Positions 37,560 to 51,440 of a DNA stretch of 64,000 nucleotides are shown here, in pieces (position 1 is the first letter of the stretch; every line of letters starts with the position of its first letter). The notes below the pieces were generated by a model. That model saw only the letters and a program-made list of their open reading frames with translations. It had not been told where the DNA came from and did not search any database. This DNA comes from Fasciolopsis buskii (Eukaryota > Platyhelminthes > Trematoda > Plagiorchiida > Fasciolidae), in NCBI GenBank assembly GCA_008360955.1, contig LUCM01001907.1, positions 62,001 to 126,000 of the forward strand, written 5' to 3'. Made by a program: the position numbers and the translations under genes.

Positions 37560-38100
37560 ACGAACTAAGTCTGATAGAATTCTGCAATCAACAACTAGGC
37601 TAGTCTTTTCATTACCAAACTTATTCACAACCCGAACAACGAAACGTCGAGCTCTGGCAACCGATTTCATTCAGTCAGTCTTTGGATAGTTTTCTGACCA
37701 CTTTCCTTCCCTGCCTGACATTTCTGTCGGTCAATGTTATTACTTCGAGAGCATTTCTGCACTTTATCACTCCCGTTGCGCGCTTATCAACTCTCTCTCT
37801 CTCTCCATTGTCGATTCTGTGAAACATTTAGGTTTCACTACTTCTGATACTCCTCCCAAAATCTAAACTGTTAGAAGTTTGCATCTTTTTTCGTTATCAG
37901 TCACCAGACAGGCATTTTGGAAGTAAGCATCCTGCCAAATTTCTTTTTCTCTGCATCAGCTTGTTCTCTTTGTATCACAATATTGCTCCGTTTTATCCTT
38001 CCTGGCTTCACCTGGGAAAGGTTTTATCGCGCTTTATCGCCGGTTGACTAGCAAGCTAATACCGTTTACAGTAGATTTTACGATATCACACTGGATCTTC
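37560..38100 (+). mobile_element. CR1/Jockey-type LINE reverse-transcriptase relic
   Basis: Several frames shifted against each other carry the C-terminal half of a non-LTR reverse transcriptase. RNVELWQPIS stands where the conserved ADDVKLW block lies, with the aspartates lost, followed by SQSLDSF. After a frameshift, 37714-37863 is open and reads PDISVGQCYYF and IVDSVKHLGFTTSD, matching the thumb region (lysine-cysteine block and YLG-like block) of CR1-group elements. Stops and frameshifts show that it is dead. The upstream palm and any endonuclease are not recognisable; the pyrimidine-rich tract from about 37390 may be its decayed continuation. Confidence 0.65.
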
Positions 38101-41100
38101 CCTAGTAGAACTGGGTGAAACTAATTTGTGTGGCCAAATTCTCATCTCAGTGTGACATGTTTCTCTCGGATCGCCCAACTGTTACAGGTTCTCATTAATC
38201 TACCAGGGCAGTCTGATCACGATACACATCTCGTAGTAGGAGCAAACTAGCCTGTTCAGTCCGGCAGCTACGGCTGATGGAATCTGGAGTTTTGCAAGAA
38301 GGCACAGTAAAGAAAAAAACAGTGATGAATCCTTATTCGAGGGTGTATCCGTCTGTCAAAATTTTCCATCTGTGACAAACAGAGCGTGGCCAGAGTAAAA
38401 ATAGTCTGATGTAGATACGATTGAGGTAGGAATCAGCTGCACTGCACTATGAAGAACAATGACAAAATTGTGATGGAATAGATGAAATGGGACCCATCTG
38501 GTGAATTATTCGTAGACGTTTGTTGCCCTCTTTCCTCAGGATGGTACAACTTTGTAGGCGAATTGCTAGTCAAGTTTGGCAAAATGTTAACTCTTGGAGG
38601 TTTTTAGGAACGCAAATTTAAATGTACTTGTTGAAAATTTGACTTTTCTTCTGAAATTCCAGTTTCATCGGAAATTTCAGTGACACTCAAATAGATGCGG
38701 CTTGCTTCAAATAACATCAAGACAATTGGCTCTTTCACAAACCTGTCGATGAGTACCACGGGGAATGGATTCGATGTCAGTTTTAGAATAAGTAGAGAAA
38801 ATCACATCATTAGTGTATGCAAAGTGACGGATTTCACAAAGCTGAGAAGTTCCGCACATAAAGTCCACTGTTCTCGAAGGGTACGAAGCCACGTAAAAAC
38901 CAACGGCGTTGTAGGGCTGCATACCATTCATGTGCTAAGTTGCGAGATCATACGAAACCTTCTTGCTACATGTTAATTATGAACCATCCTCGCGTCCCAA
39001 ATTGTCAGCTTAATTAAAAACAGTCACCGCTATAAGCGGTCATAATTTGGTTGCTTTCATGAATTGTGATTTGTATCGATCTATTGGGTCGAAACCAATC
39101 AAATTTTACATAACTTATATTGTTTTACTCAACTTCTGTCGTTTGAAAATGTAATAAAAAACTGTTGCATACAATCTGCTTAAAATGTATCACTGCTACA
39201 TATATCGTTCGTTCAAGGACGTGTACGTAAAACGATACATATGTGAGGCGATGTTAGCCATTCTGCATGCAATCGCCACTCACTTAGTGAAGGATAGGCC
39301 GTAGAATGGTGAATGACATCCGTTTGTTGGTTTTAAAAACGGCTAGACTCAGAAGCTCTTAATTTGGGATCGATGCAACGGTTTTACTTACGTGACACTT
39401 CCATTTAATTAAAACTGAACATCATTATGCTTCCCCTAATTTGTGTGTACCTATCGAGTGTAGATTAAAATATAATTTTCCTTAAAGTGCCTCCTCGACC
39501 GATATCCTGAATCTGCGTCACGTGGTTTATTGATATTGGGTGAAAAACCGTTATTGGCTCTGCATTAGGATCGCATATGTTCCCTAAGGGGTTCCATCTC
39601 ACTACGTCTGAATTTCGGCAAGGAAATGCAGCTAGAAACTAGAAAATCGATAGAGCCAGGGAATGGGTAAAGTTTGACGAATAGCGGTCCGCATGACCTA
39701 GTAACATACTACTTCACATATGCACTATCATTTAGTCATTTGATATGTAATGGCTGCTTGATCGTCGGCTGTCGTCCTCCCTCCGTCCCCCTAAACTTCT
39801 GCCTATTTGCATTTCTACTGTGGGTGTCGATTTTCGTTGGTAAAATAGGTTGATGGTCGGTCCGGACAGACTGACGAATGAATGAGCTACACACAGTCTG
39901 GCAGTGACAGGATAGGACTGAGGTCTGACGGAGCAAAACGATGATGATTAGACAGTGTAGACGTCTTGATCACCAAATCCAACATAGATAAAACAACAAT
40001 GCAGGTAGGCGAGCACATATATGCATAGGTATATGCCTATATAAAGATATGAAAGAGATGAAAATTAATTTGGCAAAGTTTATCACCAGGCCGAATAAGT
40101 CTGCGCGATTTTGTATACGTGATAGATGAATAGGACGGGTATAATCACGAGGGCTGCCAATGGGAGGGGGCCATCAATGTGACGAGTGATAGAATATTAA
40201 CGGAGGCAGAGACACAGACAACGTTGAATGTGGTACCTGAGTTTCTTATTAGCGGTAGAGTTCAATCGTTACTTCTATACGGGGAAATATGTCTAGAGTT
40301 TAGCCTTCAATGTGACAAACTAGGTTTGATCGATACAACACCAACTGGAAGTACTCTGCAGCTTTCTGGTGCCAAGAAGTTAAGGGTTGAATCGAGGCAA
40401 AGTTGCGGACAAAGAAACATTCCATATATCTTTGCCTGTGTGGGCGTTCATTCATTGGCATATTTTGGCGATGAAACACTAGTGCAGCTGATCATCAACT
40501 TCGAATATAAGTGAGAACCTCGGAGTTCTTGACGGGATTGATATTTCTCACAAGCCTAAGCAGAGACAACAAAAAAAGGAGACTTGAATGCGCACATACA
40601 AATATCGGAGTACAGTAAGTCAGGCTACACTGATTTTGACCGAAGCATCTGGTTCTGTATGGCACTACAATTCGTTCAGCGATTTAAAGACCAAACAGCT
40701 GGTCAGCATGGTAGACGATGTCTCGTTTCGTTTCGTTTCGTTTCATTTCATTTTTAGACACCACACCGTACCACTGTACCCGATTCCGATTCCATTCACT
40801 CACTGTTTGTGTCTGACTGACAATGAACATCCTCTTGGTGGTTGTGGTTGTGGTGGTGATGGTCTCGGTCGAACTACTAGCCTTGTAAACGAACGTCCTG
40901 CACTGGGGCACGTTGAACAGGACGTCAAATTTTCGGGTCATTCGCGTGCACCAGTGTGCGTGTCTGAGAGTACAGGATGAGCTGGATGGCCGGTCGGTCG
41001 GCATGAGAAGTTCAGTTGGCCATATGCAAACTGTACTAACATGCGGACGAAGAGGACTCAAAACGAAAATCCAGTATTCCATGATTCCAAACACAGCGGT

Positions 41101-42050
41101 CGACAAGATCGTTTTCTTTGCTGGAAACGCGGGTATACGGATAGCTATCAAACACAAGGATACATATACATTTGTTCATTACCCTATTAAAGGCAAATCC
41201 ATTAGGGAACTTTCGAACGGTCGACTTTTGACTAGTGAAAAACCTTGATTAGAAGGACGCAAAGCAAACGAACTCGAGGATAGTGCATGTAGCCAAAAGT
41301 ATGACGCGTTTATATTTATTGAATTTACCTTTCATCTGACAATGCATGGAGCGCTGTTAACGTACCCATCAATGATAACGTCTGCACAAGTTGGTAAAGT
41401 TCCACGTAAATGGTAAGGTTGCACACGTATTTAAATTTCGACCTAGCAAACCGATTTCCCCTCGATTAACTTGTGAACGGTGTAAAATGTACTTGTTAGA
41501 ACATCGTAAAAGAACTGGAAAACAACCACCTGGTGAAGAAATCTATCTTCATTTACAGAGGTGAAAAAATTGTTTCAACCTCCTGATTTCGCCCTTACTA
41601 ATCTGATGAAAATCATCAAAAAATCGTTCATTTGAATAGACTGGTTGGATTAGTGACCACCAGACGCTTCGGTCTGGTTTACTGTGGAAATGTCAAGAGG
41701 TCAATTAATTTATGATTATATTTGCACTGGTAAATGGGCACAATGGCTCAGTGTTACAAAGGTTTACTCAGTCACTGGTGTCTAATGATTGCAGTTACTC
41801 TGAGGCTAGAGTATGATTCTGTCGGAATTTAAATGAAGAAATTCAACAGATAAAGCTAACAGACTCTATCGAACTTCAGGATCTCCGCATGAAGGCTACT
41901 CAGAATACGGTGCCAAGTGCATCCTACCAGTCAAACTGTTCAGGCCACACAAAGCATCTAGACACTTCAGATATTAGCAAGATTGCTTGTCCAAACAAAT
42001 TACTTAAGCATAAGACAATTGCATAAGATGTTCAGTAAATTCTCGGTCGG
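38101..42050. other. No assignable gene; short (GTTTC) tract at about 40725-40745
   Basis: Frames at 40179-40514 and 40588-41248 are open, the latter on both strands, but no domain was identified. A small pentanucleotide GTTTC repeat lies inside. The rest holds nothing recognised. Confidence 0.35.
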
Positions 42051-42123
42051 GTCTTTGCAGTTCAGTCGATGGAGCCCATCTGCACTGAAGAAATCTGGGT
42101 TTGGTTTGAATCCCGCCGAAGAC
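42051..42123 (+). mobile_element. tRNA-Phe-like SINE head or tRNA pseudogene
   Basis: The segment is 73 nt long and folds partly as a tRNA. The acceptor GTCTTTG/CGAAGAC makes 7 bp with one G-U. The D stem GTTC/GAGC makes 4 bp around an 8-nt loop, and the T loop TTTGAAT follows GG and is followed by CC. The anticodon region contains ACTGAAGA as in tRNA-Phe (anticodon GAA), but its stem does not pair, and the T stem has two mismatches. A body of unknown length follows. The broken anticodon arm argues for a SINE head or pseudogene rather than a working tRNA. Confidence 0.6.
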
Positions 42124-45100
42124 AATGACTTAACGTTGGGACCCATTCGGTGTTCACCAAGCAGTATTTCATGAGCGCAACACTCTTCGGCCATTTGTCG
42201 GTTCTATGTTATTATTAGGTAAGGAGGAAGTAAAAATCGAGGAATAAAACAGAAGTCCGAATTCCAGAATTTCCTTCCTGTCACTAATTTTCTGTCAAAC
42301 AAACTTCTGGTATATTTTGGAAGCTGTTATCCAAGATCTTACAAGTATTGCAACACACACTTGGTGAGAACAGTTTCACCCGGTCTGGGCAAGAATATGC
42401 GTATTTGCTCCTCGTCAAACACGTCATTCACAGCCGTAATTCGTTGATGCCTGTCTGAGGGTTAACCAACCGAAAGACCAACGGCATTGTGCTTCTCTGA
42501 CGATTGCACGAAATCAAGCCGTGTATGGACGCTTACACTGATTATCTTGTAAACCACACTTTTTGAATCCTAATTTCTTCTGCCACTATTGGTGTTGATG
42601 CGTTTATTTATTTATTCATTCAGCAATGTCCCTCCTTGACACAATGGCAGCCGAATCGTTTTTTTTTTGCTAGTATTAAATTCCCTCCGGCGAATTAAAT
42701 AGCTCATAACTGAATTGATGAGATTTGTGGGAAATGGCAATCAATGATGGATAAATTTGCGCCGGATTCCCAGTGTTTTCGTAAGACTGAATGACATGAT
42801 ATGATCATTAAGTATGCAATTAATCTATCCAAACCCCACTCCACCCAGTCTCTGGTCGGCGTTTGCGGTCAGAACTAATCCGTATTCGACAGGCTACAAT
42901 TAGCTGAGATCACAGATCAGGTAAGGACAGCCGAGATCAAATGCTCAGTCAACCACAACGCTGATCCATTCAAATGCTGCACTAGGGTCCCCGTCACCCA
43001 AGGAAAATATCCTTCCAAATGAGCACGAAATCGCACGCAGCTTGATTGATACTCTGATTGTTGTACTGTACTAAATAACCCGATTAGGGAACTCAATGTT
43101 CCGATAGCGTAAATGAAGACCGTGGTATGTGCATCTACATAATCAGAAGACATTGTAAAAATGGGAGAAAACTCAATTGCTTATTGTGCATGTTTCGATG
43201 TGTGTGTGTGTGTGTGTGTGGCTCAACTGTGCCTGTGGAAGGAAGTCAAACTGACATAAATCGATCGATCCTTCTGAACAACTTAGGGTTTTCAAGGAAT
43301 TTATGACTCATTATTGAGCTGGAAATTTTACCTACACTAGCTTCGATTGAGACCTGGTTAGATTCCGTGAGCGAACGTGTGAGTGAAGGCGGGCAAAAGA
43401 ACAAGAGAAGTAGGAATGGGAATGAAAATTTTAGGCACAAAAAAGTGGACAAGAACTGAAGCGCACCAGTCAGGCGATGTGCAAACCTCCCCGGGGGCGG
43501 GCGGAGTTGGTAACACTGTTCCAACAAACTAAGTTCAGAGTTTTTGGACCATTAAACATCAATCGCGCCAATGTAACCTTTTTGACAAACAGCCAAGGTT
43601 TATTTTCACGAGTTAAATAGACTGTGATTTTGAACACATCAAAACTGACGGTGAATGGGGGGTGGTCACCACCACGATAGTTGAATGAACACAGAACGTT
43701 GAGATAGCCTGCTTCTATGTGGATCCTGTCATTGTTCAAAGTGAAATGGTTCACCTGCCGACAGGAACCGCACTTTCTTCTCGATGCCAGTTATGATTTA
43801 GTTACCGTCGGGCTGCCTAAGTAATGGAATTGCAGATCGTGAGTTGTATAATTAGGAACGTAAAAAAAGCATATTTACCTGTCACCTCCAGGTTTGAGCT
43901 GCTTTAGATGGGTAAAACTGAAAGATTGGAATGCCTCAAGGGGACCTAGTCCCATGTTAACATCACAGGCTTGTTAGAAACCATCAAAAGTAAATATTCA
44001 TTGCAGCTGAAGTGAGACGAGAATCTTCCGCTGGTATTCCACGTGTTAATGAATATCAACACTGCAGTATGTAAGGCCATTATGCGCCACCGGATTCTGT
44101 AAGCCATGGACCTTGGTACGCCAGACGATAGTTGTACACTTCTGGTGGTTCCTAGCAAAGATAAAACGGTTGCATATTGCATACACGGTTTCTCATTGGT
44201 GAGTTGTGCACTCGTGGTGCATACTACAGTACTGAACGAACAATCTGGTTCTTCGAAAAACAGTCACCGCAACTGAAAAGTTAGTATCCACTTGCCACCT
44301 TGCATCAGCTGCCTCAGAATCGTATTTTGTACTAGTGGTTTAAGTGTCAGTCGGACAGTTTAGGACATCCTGCTGAGTAACAGTCGTGGCTGAAAGTTTG
44401 CTCAAAACAACAGGAAGAGAAGAATTCATCCAAGGGAACATTGATGTCACATTGGTCGACATTAAAATCATACGACGAATATAACAAAAGGGGTTAGTTG
44501 CATATATCATGTGGATTGGAAATTTCACTCACCAAAAGGTTGAAGTAATGAGTGGAATCAAAGCAGAATTTTGAGTCACTTCAATTTGTCAATTCCGGGA
44601 TAATACATAGGATATGTAAAGCCAACTATTGAGCCACAATGTGAGAGTGGCAGTCAAAAAATTCAAAGAATTGGCTCTTTAGGACCGGCCAGTACCGAAA
44701 CCATATGGTCGAAGAAATTTCGAAACCACAAATTTATCTAGAATGTTTTTACCGAAACTGTCACTATCACAACAGTGTCCGACTGGCAACAGGTCATATG
44801 AGTGAACCTGCAGAGACGTTTCCAATCTAGCATCTGTCAGCTAAAATTACGGCCTCGGTGGTGGACTGTGCTCAAATCCAAAAAACACCATCATGGAACA
44901 GGCTGCCGACATACCCTTCATATAACGTGATGCTAAGCTCTGTTCCAATCTTAACTGTTCTCCCAGGATTTCAGTCCCGGATAAGGTCAGACAGAGTTGT
45001 CCTACTTGAGATCAGTGGTGGTCTAATAACTGTTTTAACCTTAGGTTTTCAGATCATGCTGGAGTTGCAGGCGACGGAACTTTATGTAGGGTTTTGCTGC

Positions 45101-45348
45101 CCTGATCTGCAACTACTTTTGTGAAACATGACTCCACACGCATATAGATTTCAACTATGATCCAGCCATTTAAAGTACAAAAAAATTATCCTGTACCTCG
45201 TGAGCAAAACATTAAATGTGAACCTTATATTTCTCAGACGAGAAAGGTAGCTGAGAGGCGAAAGACAATTGCCTTCCCGATTCTGATAGACATGAGGTGA
45301 TTTGATGCTATTAACCACATTTATTTCAAACAAGTTTGCGATTCTTAC
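42124..45348. other. Unassigned, with (TG)11 at 43199-43220
   Basis: The first 100 bp or so may be the body of the tRNA-Phe-like element. A TG microsatellite lies at 43199-43220. No gene was recognised. Confidence 0.35.
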
Positions 45349-45469
45349 TTGTCATACACAATTGGGGTGAATTGTCCCTTTTGTTACCGGCGCGTTCATG
45401 TAAATATTCAGTTTTTAGTTTGCAATTTAGGTCACGAAGTCTCCGGTAGTTTGGGAGTTGACTAATCAT
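45349..45469 (-). CDS. Candidate first coding exon, product unknown
   Basis: ATG at 45469, just after an in-frame TAA, opens 40 codons (MISQLPNYRRLRDLNCKLKT then EYLHERAGNKRDNSPQLCMT) up to the donor ACAA/GTAAGAAT. Without splicing the frame stops eight codons later. The product is basic and polar, with no recognised motif. A chance open frame is quite possible. Confidence 0.25.
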
Positions 45470-48145
45470 TGGTTACCCAAAAGTTTCATAGTTGTCGCAG
45501 CTGTCCAAACATTTTTTTCACCATACGTCACTTCCTAACCATGCGCCTCAGATTTGTCCTTGTGAGTGTAATCATCATCTATTTCGCATACCCGGAATTG
45601 GCTCACGAAAAACGTCACCATTACCCGCAAATCGGTCTCATTCAAGTTAATCGCTTCCACTGCGTGATCGACATACTGTTCTTATTCTTGTTTCGTGCTG
45701 TTTGCCAAAATTCAAGTTGAGCATCAAAATAACACACCACAAGTGCTCCGGTCCTATGGAACCTGTAACAAGACAACCTAAGCAATCTCCCTCTTCCCTG
45801 GGATTAGAAATTAGTTTCGTCGAAGCATGAACATGGCGATGAAGCTGAGTGATTCAAAAGTTCGTATCTGTAGCTTGTCACATACATTTATGCATGATGA
45901 ATCTTGAAATATGCACTTCCAAAAGAAATGCTAAATACTGGATGCAATTTCTGTTTAACTGGGTCATGAGGGACGTAATCAGACTGGTTTGTCTCAAGAA
46001 CAGGACAATATCGTGGTTACCGGAAGTAAAAAAATCCCGTGAGACACTTTTTCAGAAGCTAAGAAATAGAAGACCTAGACGAAAATATGGCCCGTCAAAA
46101 TACAATTTTGTTAAACTCACTGCGACGACTTTCTGTAAGAAATCTGGTGCACATGCAACAGGTAACTGCTTTGCAATCTTTTTCTCCAGTATACAACTGA
46201 ATACGAAAAAAGTGAGAATGGAGTACAAACCAAGGCGTTAGTTTCTCAAAATAGCTCACAATATGCTGTGCATGAATAGTCAGTGGAATAATTACCGGTC
46301 GTATTTCGAAGGCCTCAAGAAAGTCATGTAAGAAGTATTACTTCTGAACTCCAGTTGGACAGGTCGGTTTGGAACCAGAAGTGCAAAAACGAGGCCGGTA
46401 ACCAACGAAAACCCGAAAAAGGCTGGGCTAGTCAAAATGCCATGAAACACTTCCGGTACTGTTATCCTTGTCCAACCATTTCTCATTGCAGGACTTATGC
46501 TCTGAGAGAAGTTATCAATTTTATTTTAGGTTTCTTCAGATTTCCACAGTTTCAACCAGGAAAGCTCCATTTCCTTCCTGTTACCGTCCTCTGAAACACC
46601 AGTTCCTAGTATTGTCGTTGCTTTCGGCACGGTATTACTGTGCACATGAATACGGGATCTAAATTTGCCAACATAAAATGAAAACCCCGTGTTCACGCAT
46701 TCAGCTGACATGACATTTTCGAAGTGAAGTTACTGGATTGCGAGGCATTGACACTTTTTTACTTGGTGTCTTTCAAATTCGAAAAATGCTTTGGATTATA
46801 TTTTCGCACAGGTTGATGTAATTGGAAAAATAACCATAGGACGGACATTTCGAATTTCAACGGATATAGTCAAAAATATGGTCAAATCATTTGTGTTGTT
46901 AGTGTTACAACTAACGATTTCGTTGCCGCAGATTGGGTTATCAAGGATGACTGCAAAAAAGGAAAACTAAAGCATTTTTTCAATTTATGGTCAAATTTTC
47001 TTATGGTTACATTGCTTACTGGAATTTCTTTGGGTAAAAATTTGATTCGCCGAATCTGTAGGTATCATTGATCGTAAAATCAACTGATTATCAGGCCCCA
47101 ATTAATGAAGTAATAGTCATTGTTTTGTTTTTGCTGAGTGCACGCGCAGTTGTGTAGATTCGAAAACAGTTTCCAACTAGATAAAAAATGCCACCTACAC
47201 ACAATCAGAACTGCAATATTAATTCGGATATCAAATGACTAGTGAAATATTTTGCTAATCCGTCAGGATATAAATGTGGTGCTGAACAAAGTACATCACT
47301 CTGAACCAGCTCCTTCGTGGATTATTCCCCGCAAGAATACCACTGTGAGCATGTCTTCAGTCCATGACACAAAGGTAGCCAGATAGCAAAATCGGCAAAT
47401 TATTCCAGATGAGTAGGCTGAGCAACCTATACGAACTCTGCAAACATCGGGAAAGAATGTCAGAACGGGCAAGCTTGGAATGAAGTCATTATGAGGGTAG
47501 AATCCTTGGTTTTTTCCACCAAGTCAATAATAAAAAAATACGGGAGGAATGAACAGCTCAGATGACCAAAAATTATAAATATACATTCAAAATAATGTAC
47601 ACTGTTCAAAGACAATGTACATTTCAAAGTTCTTCGCTTCAATCCATCTATCTATGGTTAAAACTGATTTTCATGATGTCTTTTGGTAATTTGGATGGAA
47701 AGCGGTTTCGTGCCGCTGATGCAAACGTTCCCACCCGTGAGTAGTAAGTATTAAGTTACTCAGTCACTTCTAATGTACTGGGATAAAACCCTTTAGGGAA
47801 TTATCCTTCACGCGGTGCCAACATTCAAATCGTCATTCCATCATAATTCAAAATCATTATCAGTACATTCCCATTAACTGTAACGCGAAATTCTGAAGCC
47901 TACACAATTCAATGTTTTATACAAGTACAACATTCATCACCGACTAAGCAACACTAAAAGGTTTGTCCAGGTAGATGCATTTAATGAAAATGAAATAAAT
48001 GACGAACAGCCTGGGACGTTACTTTAAAATTCTAAGACACAATTTGCCTTCCACGCATTCATCATCGTTTTTCCTGTAGCTGAGAAATGACAAAAGAATT
48101 GGGAATTAGGCAAAATTATGTATAGAGTAAAGAAGCAAAACTTAC
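45470..48145. other. No firm gene
   Basis: A clear plus-strand acceptor (TTTCTCATTGCAG, to 46490) is followed by about 56 open codons ending at TAA (46662), but the same interval is also open on the minus strand, so neither was called. Nothing else was recognised. Confidence 0.3.
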
Positions 48146-48269
48146 CTATCAGCACATCTGGATCAGTTGAAAGAGAGGAGAAGTTTGGCGTTAAATTTTT
48201 CAGTCCAATCAAACCACAGACTCTTTGAGCAACGCCACTTCGGCTGTCCCTCGTAGTCAGTGTTTGCAA
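48146..48269 (-). CDS. Candidate internal exon, product unknown
   Basis: Open 124-nt segment ending in a consensus donor ATAG/GTAAGT. It reads LQTLTTRDSRSGVAQRVCGL then IGLKNLTPNFSSLSTDPDVL. The acceptor (AATAGAATTAG) lacks a pyrimidine run, so the upstream boundary is unsure. No family was recognised. Confidence 0.35.
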
Positions 48270-51200
48270 CTAATTCTATTGGTCAAACCGTTTTAGTTGC
48301 GGCAGCAAATATCAAGCTCGAGCAGCGTTGGGCGAATCTCTGTTTCTTCTTAAGGGAACTGCTTGAAAATCCTTGATAGCAAAAGCCTCACAATTCTTTT
48401 GAACATCACTCTGTGAGTATTTCGTGGCAAGATGTGATAAGTTTAAGTGTAATTCACGTGATGTAGTCCTGTAGATTTGGACGTTGCGCTGTGTAGACAG
48501 GCAACCAGTGAGAACCGTGAGGGCAAGTGCTCATGCGATTCAAACATTTTGCGAAGGCGACTAGGCGGAACATATTACACCAGTCGGAATATTTTCAACC
48601 TTGTCTATAAACCCACGAGCTGCAAATACATCTCCAACTTGGTTCCGTTATGTTGAGGTTTTCTTGTTGACTTCGTTTACACAGCTGGGGTCGAAACTAG
48701 TTCAGTATTTGTTGTTAATTCCTAAATGTTCGTGACCGAATTCATTATACTGATTCTATGTCCAAATATTGCGCTAGGCTGAATTGACAAATAACAGAAT
48801 TTTTCCCACTTTACAGTCGCTCATTGAAATTTGGCAGTCGAAAACGAAAGGGTTAAAGACCAATGGATGCAAAGTGTTCCCCTGAATCTTTCGGCTCTCA
48901 ACCTGATTTGGAAAAGACTATCCAGGCTAACTAAAACGTCAGCTAATTATGAGAACATGCAAGGCATTACTTCCATGTTTTAAACGTTTTCCACTACGTA
49001 ACATACGGTGCCACCTTTTTCAATGTAATCGAAGACGCATTCTGCAAGCATTTGTTTTTATTTTCTGCATGCTAAACCGTAGCCCAGCCTAAAATTGATC
49101 AATTTTTTCAACTTCCAAAGACTGTTGATCCAGATTTCGATTAAAATATCAGCTAGCTATAAAAGTTCGGAATGGTAATTGCTGGAGTTACAAGTTTAAA
49201 CTTTATATAAGATGTCGGCATTACTAAGGTGACAACAATGAATCCTGTCCCTTAGCAAGCTAGAAAGGCACTTTGTAGTCCCCGTAAATGTTTTAGTCTA
49301 TGGATTTGAAGTTTAGCATCGGGGGCTCACAGTAGAGGTTGCTCCAGTTGGTGTCTGCAAAACTCCCAAATGAGTGGAGGACATATTTAGACGAACTCCG
49401 TAAACCCTGTTTAGTTCCACGATTATGGTTTTGAGAGTCGATCTTCCCGAGAAAATGTGACTTTGCGAGAGATTCCTGAAGCATTCTGTTGGGCTACAAA
49501 TAGGTAGCAGAAAGATATCTCGGAGATGAAGCCCAACTATAGGGTCTCATCGATTCAATCCTAGGTGATCGCGTTCATTTAATTTCTCTAAGGGCATCAC
49601 AGCTCAGAATAAACTTTACCATTGACAACTGGTAATTTACTACGTCATTGTTGTACCGAGATGTCGGTTTTAGGCTTACCAAAATCTGCCAACCTTTGCA
49701 TAAATTCCTGGAAAAAATGTGAATGGCAGATGACGAGCGTGGTTCGTAGCATTTACTTTGACGCGTTTGACGTTGCACATAAGGATGATTAATTGTCTTG
49801 ACGGTGTCACGTGACCACATGGTTAGGGGCAACTAGCCGACTGATGATTTGGAAAAAACCTGACACGAATGCATGGTAATGTTCGGGCTAAGCATATGGA
49901 GTGCACTGACAAGTGCTGGTGTATTCGGAAATCGGTTACTCACTGGGTCTGCCTGCCTGTACACCGTCTGATTGTAATTTTAGATTCGAAATAAGCAGGG
50001 CTCGTCAGTTATCTCTTTTCTCTTAACAGTACGAGGATTTTTCCGTAATAATACCTGATCCAATTATTGCACAATGCTTTATCATCGCACATATGCAAAG
50101 TTGTCTCGAAATGTCACCTGTTCTTGACGGCCAATTAACTGAAGTTATTGACTGTTATCGCTAATGGCGAGTGAGTTGCAAAGACAGACTTTCAAATCAA
50201 TCTTCTCTCGGATCCGCGTGGTTGTGTATTATTTATAATGCTTACGAAACTGGATTAGGTAGCTGGATTGCAATCATATTACTACTTCTGAAGGAAATTT
50301 GGGCGCTTGTAATGAGTGAAGAGTGATAGTGGTGGTTTCACTCAGTGGAGATCAGTAAGCTTTGAGGGAGAGCGTGGTAGGCAGTCACACTGTCGGTATT
50401 TACTCATGCGTGGCATAGACTTATGCAGCTCTAATATTGTTCAATTCAAACAGTAATGGGTAGAGAGACAATTGTTAGCAAAAATAGGACAAGGCCAAAG
50501 TGTTCCATTTGGGAAGGAGACAAGAAATGATCTTTTGCTGTTGATCATCGAAAATATTTTTTTCAATAGAATTAAATCTGTAACGAAACTAAGTGAAAAT
50601 CAGATAGAACCTGGACATGGTATAACAGCTTGGGTGTATGCATGACCCCAAAAAGCTAAACGGGGTGGCTTATCTCAAACTGAAGATTTAATCACGTCTG
50701 AGATGTCAGTGAGTGGAGGCATGGAGTAGTAGTCTCCTAGACCTCTTTTTAGGGTTGATATGAGCTAGCAACACAGTTGGAAACATAAGTGAAGGGATAA
50801 CTGAGCGAAAGAAATTTGCTTCCGCTCAACCATTCATAGCTGCCCTGCAGACAGATTCTTGATTGAATCGAAGTTTCGGCCGAAAAGAGCAATCATTCTC
50901 TTGGTTTCCACTGGATTCCATAGTGGTACTCGTCCAGCAACTCGTGATTCACGCGAACCCATACTGCATCGGTCGCTGAGTAGGACAATAAAAACCGCAC
51001 TGTCCATCGATCCTAGCAGGGTGAGTAATGATAACTACGCTAGTGTTCAGAGTCCCAGTACAGTGTTAATGCCCCATTACGTTGTGGGCCGGAATATTGA
51101 GTCAAAAGCCCCGATTAGGTTTCCCAAAGAAAAAAATTCCTCATACGGTGTGGACATGTGCGAAGTACCACCCACTTGAACCCTTCTAATAGCCTTTCCA

Positions 51201-51440
51201 TAGGGAACTTCATTGCGTTTCTTTCTTGCAATATGGAGACCATGCAAGACGGTACAAAAATTGGAGTTCTGAAGAAATATTTTCTCCGGGTTACTCAAGC
51301 CCAAGAGTTGAATTCGCTTAGCTCACTTCGTCGTCACCATTTGAAACCAAATAGAACAGCAAGCTGTCCTAAGTTATCCCCAAGATATCCACTTTCATAA
51401 TAACTCTTTGTTACACAGAAACAACCACATTCTGTCGCTT
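48270..51440. other. No assignable gene or repeat
   Basis: Frames at 49575-49832 (minus) and 50859-51179 (plus) are open. The second lies just upstream of the RTE relic and could be its decayed 5' region, but shows no recognisable motif. Confidence 0.35.

Noticed and set aside
40684..41157. 157-codon minus-strand frame, the longest in the window
   Set aside because: Open on both strands, contains T and M/K/N/E runs from simple repeats, and has no recognisable domain.
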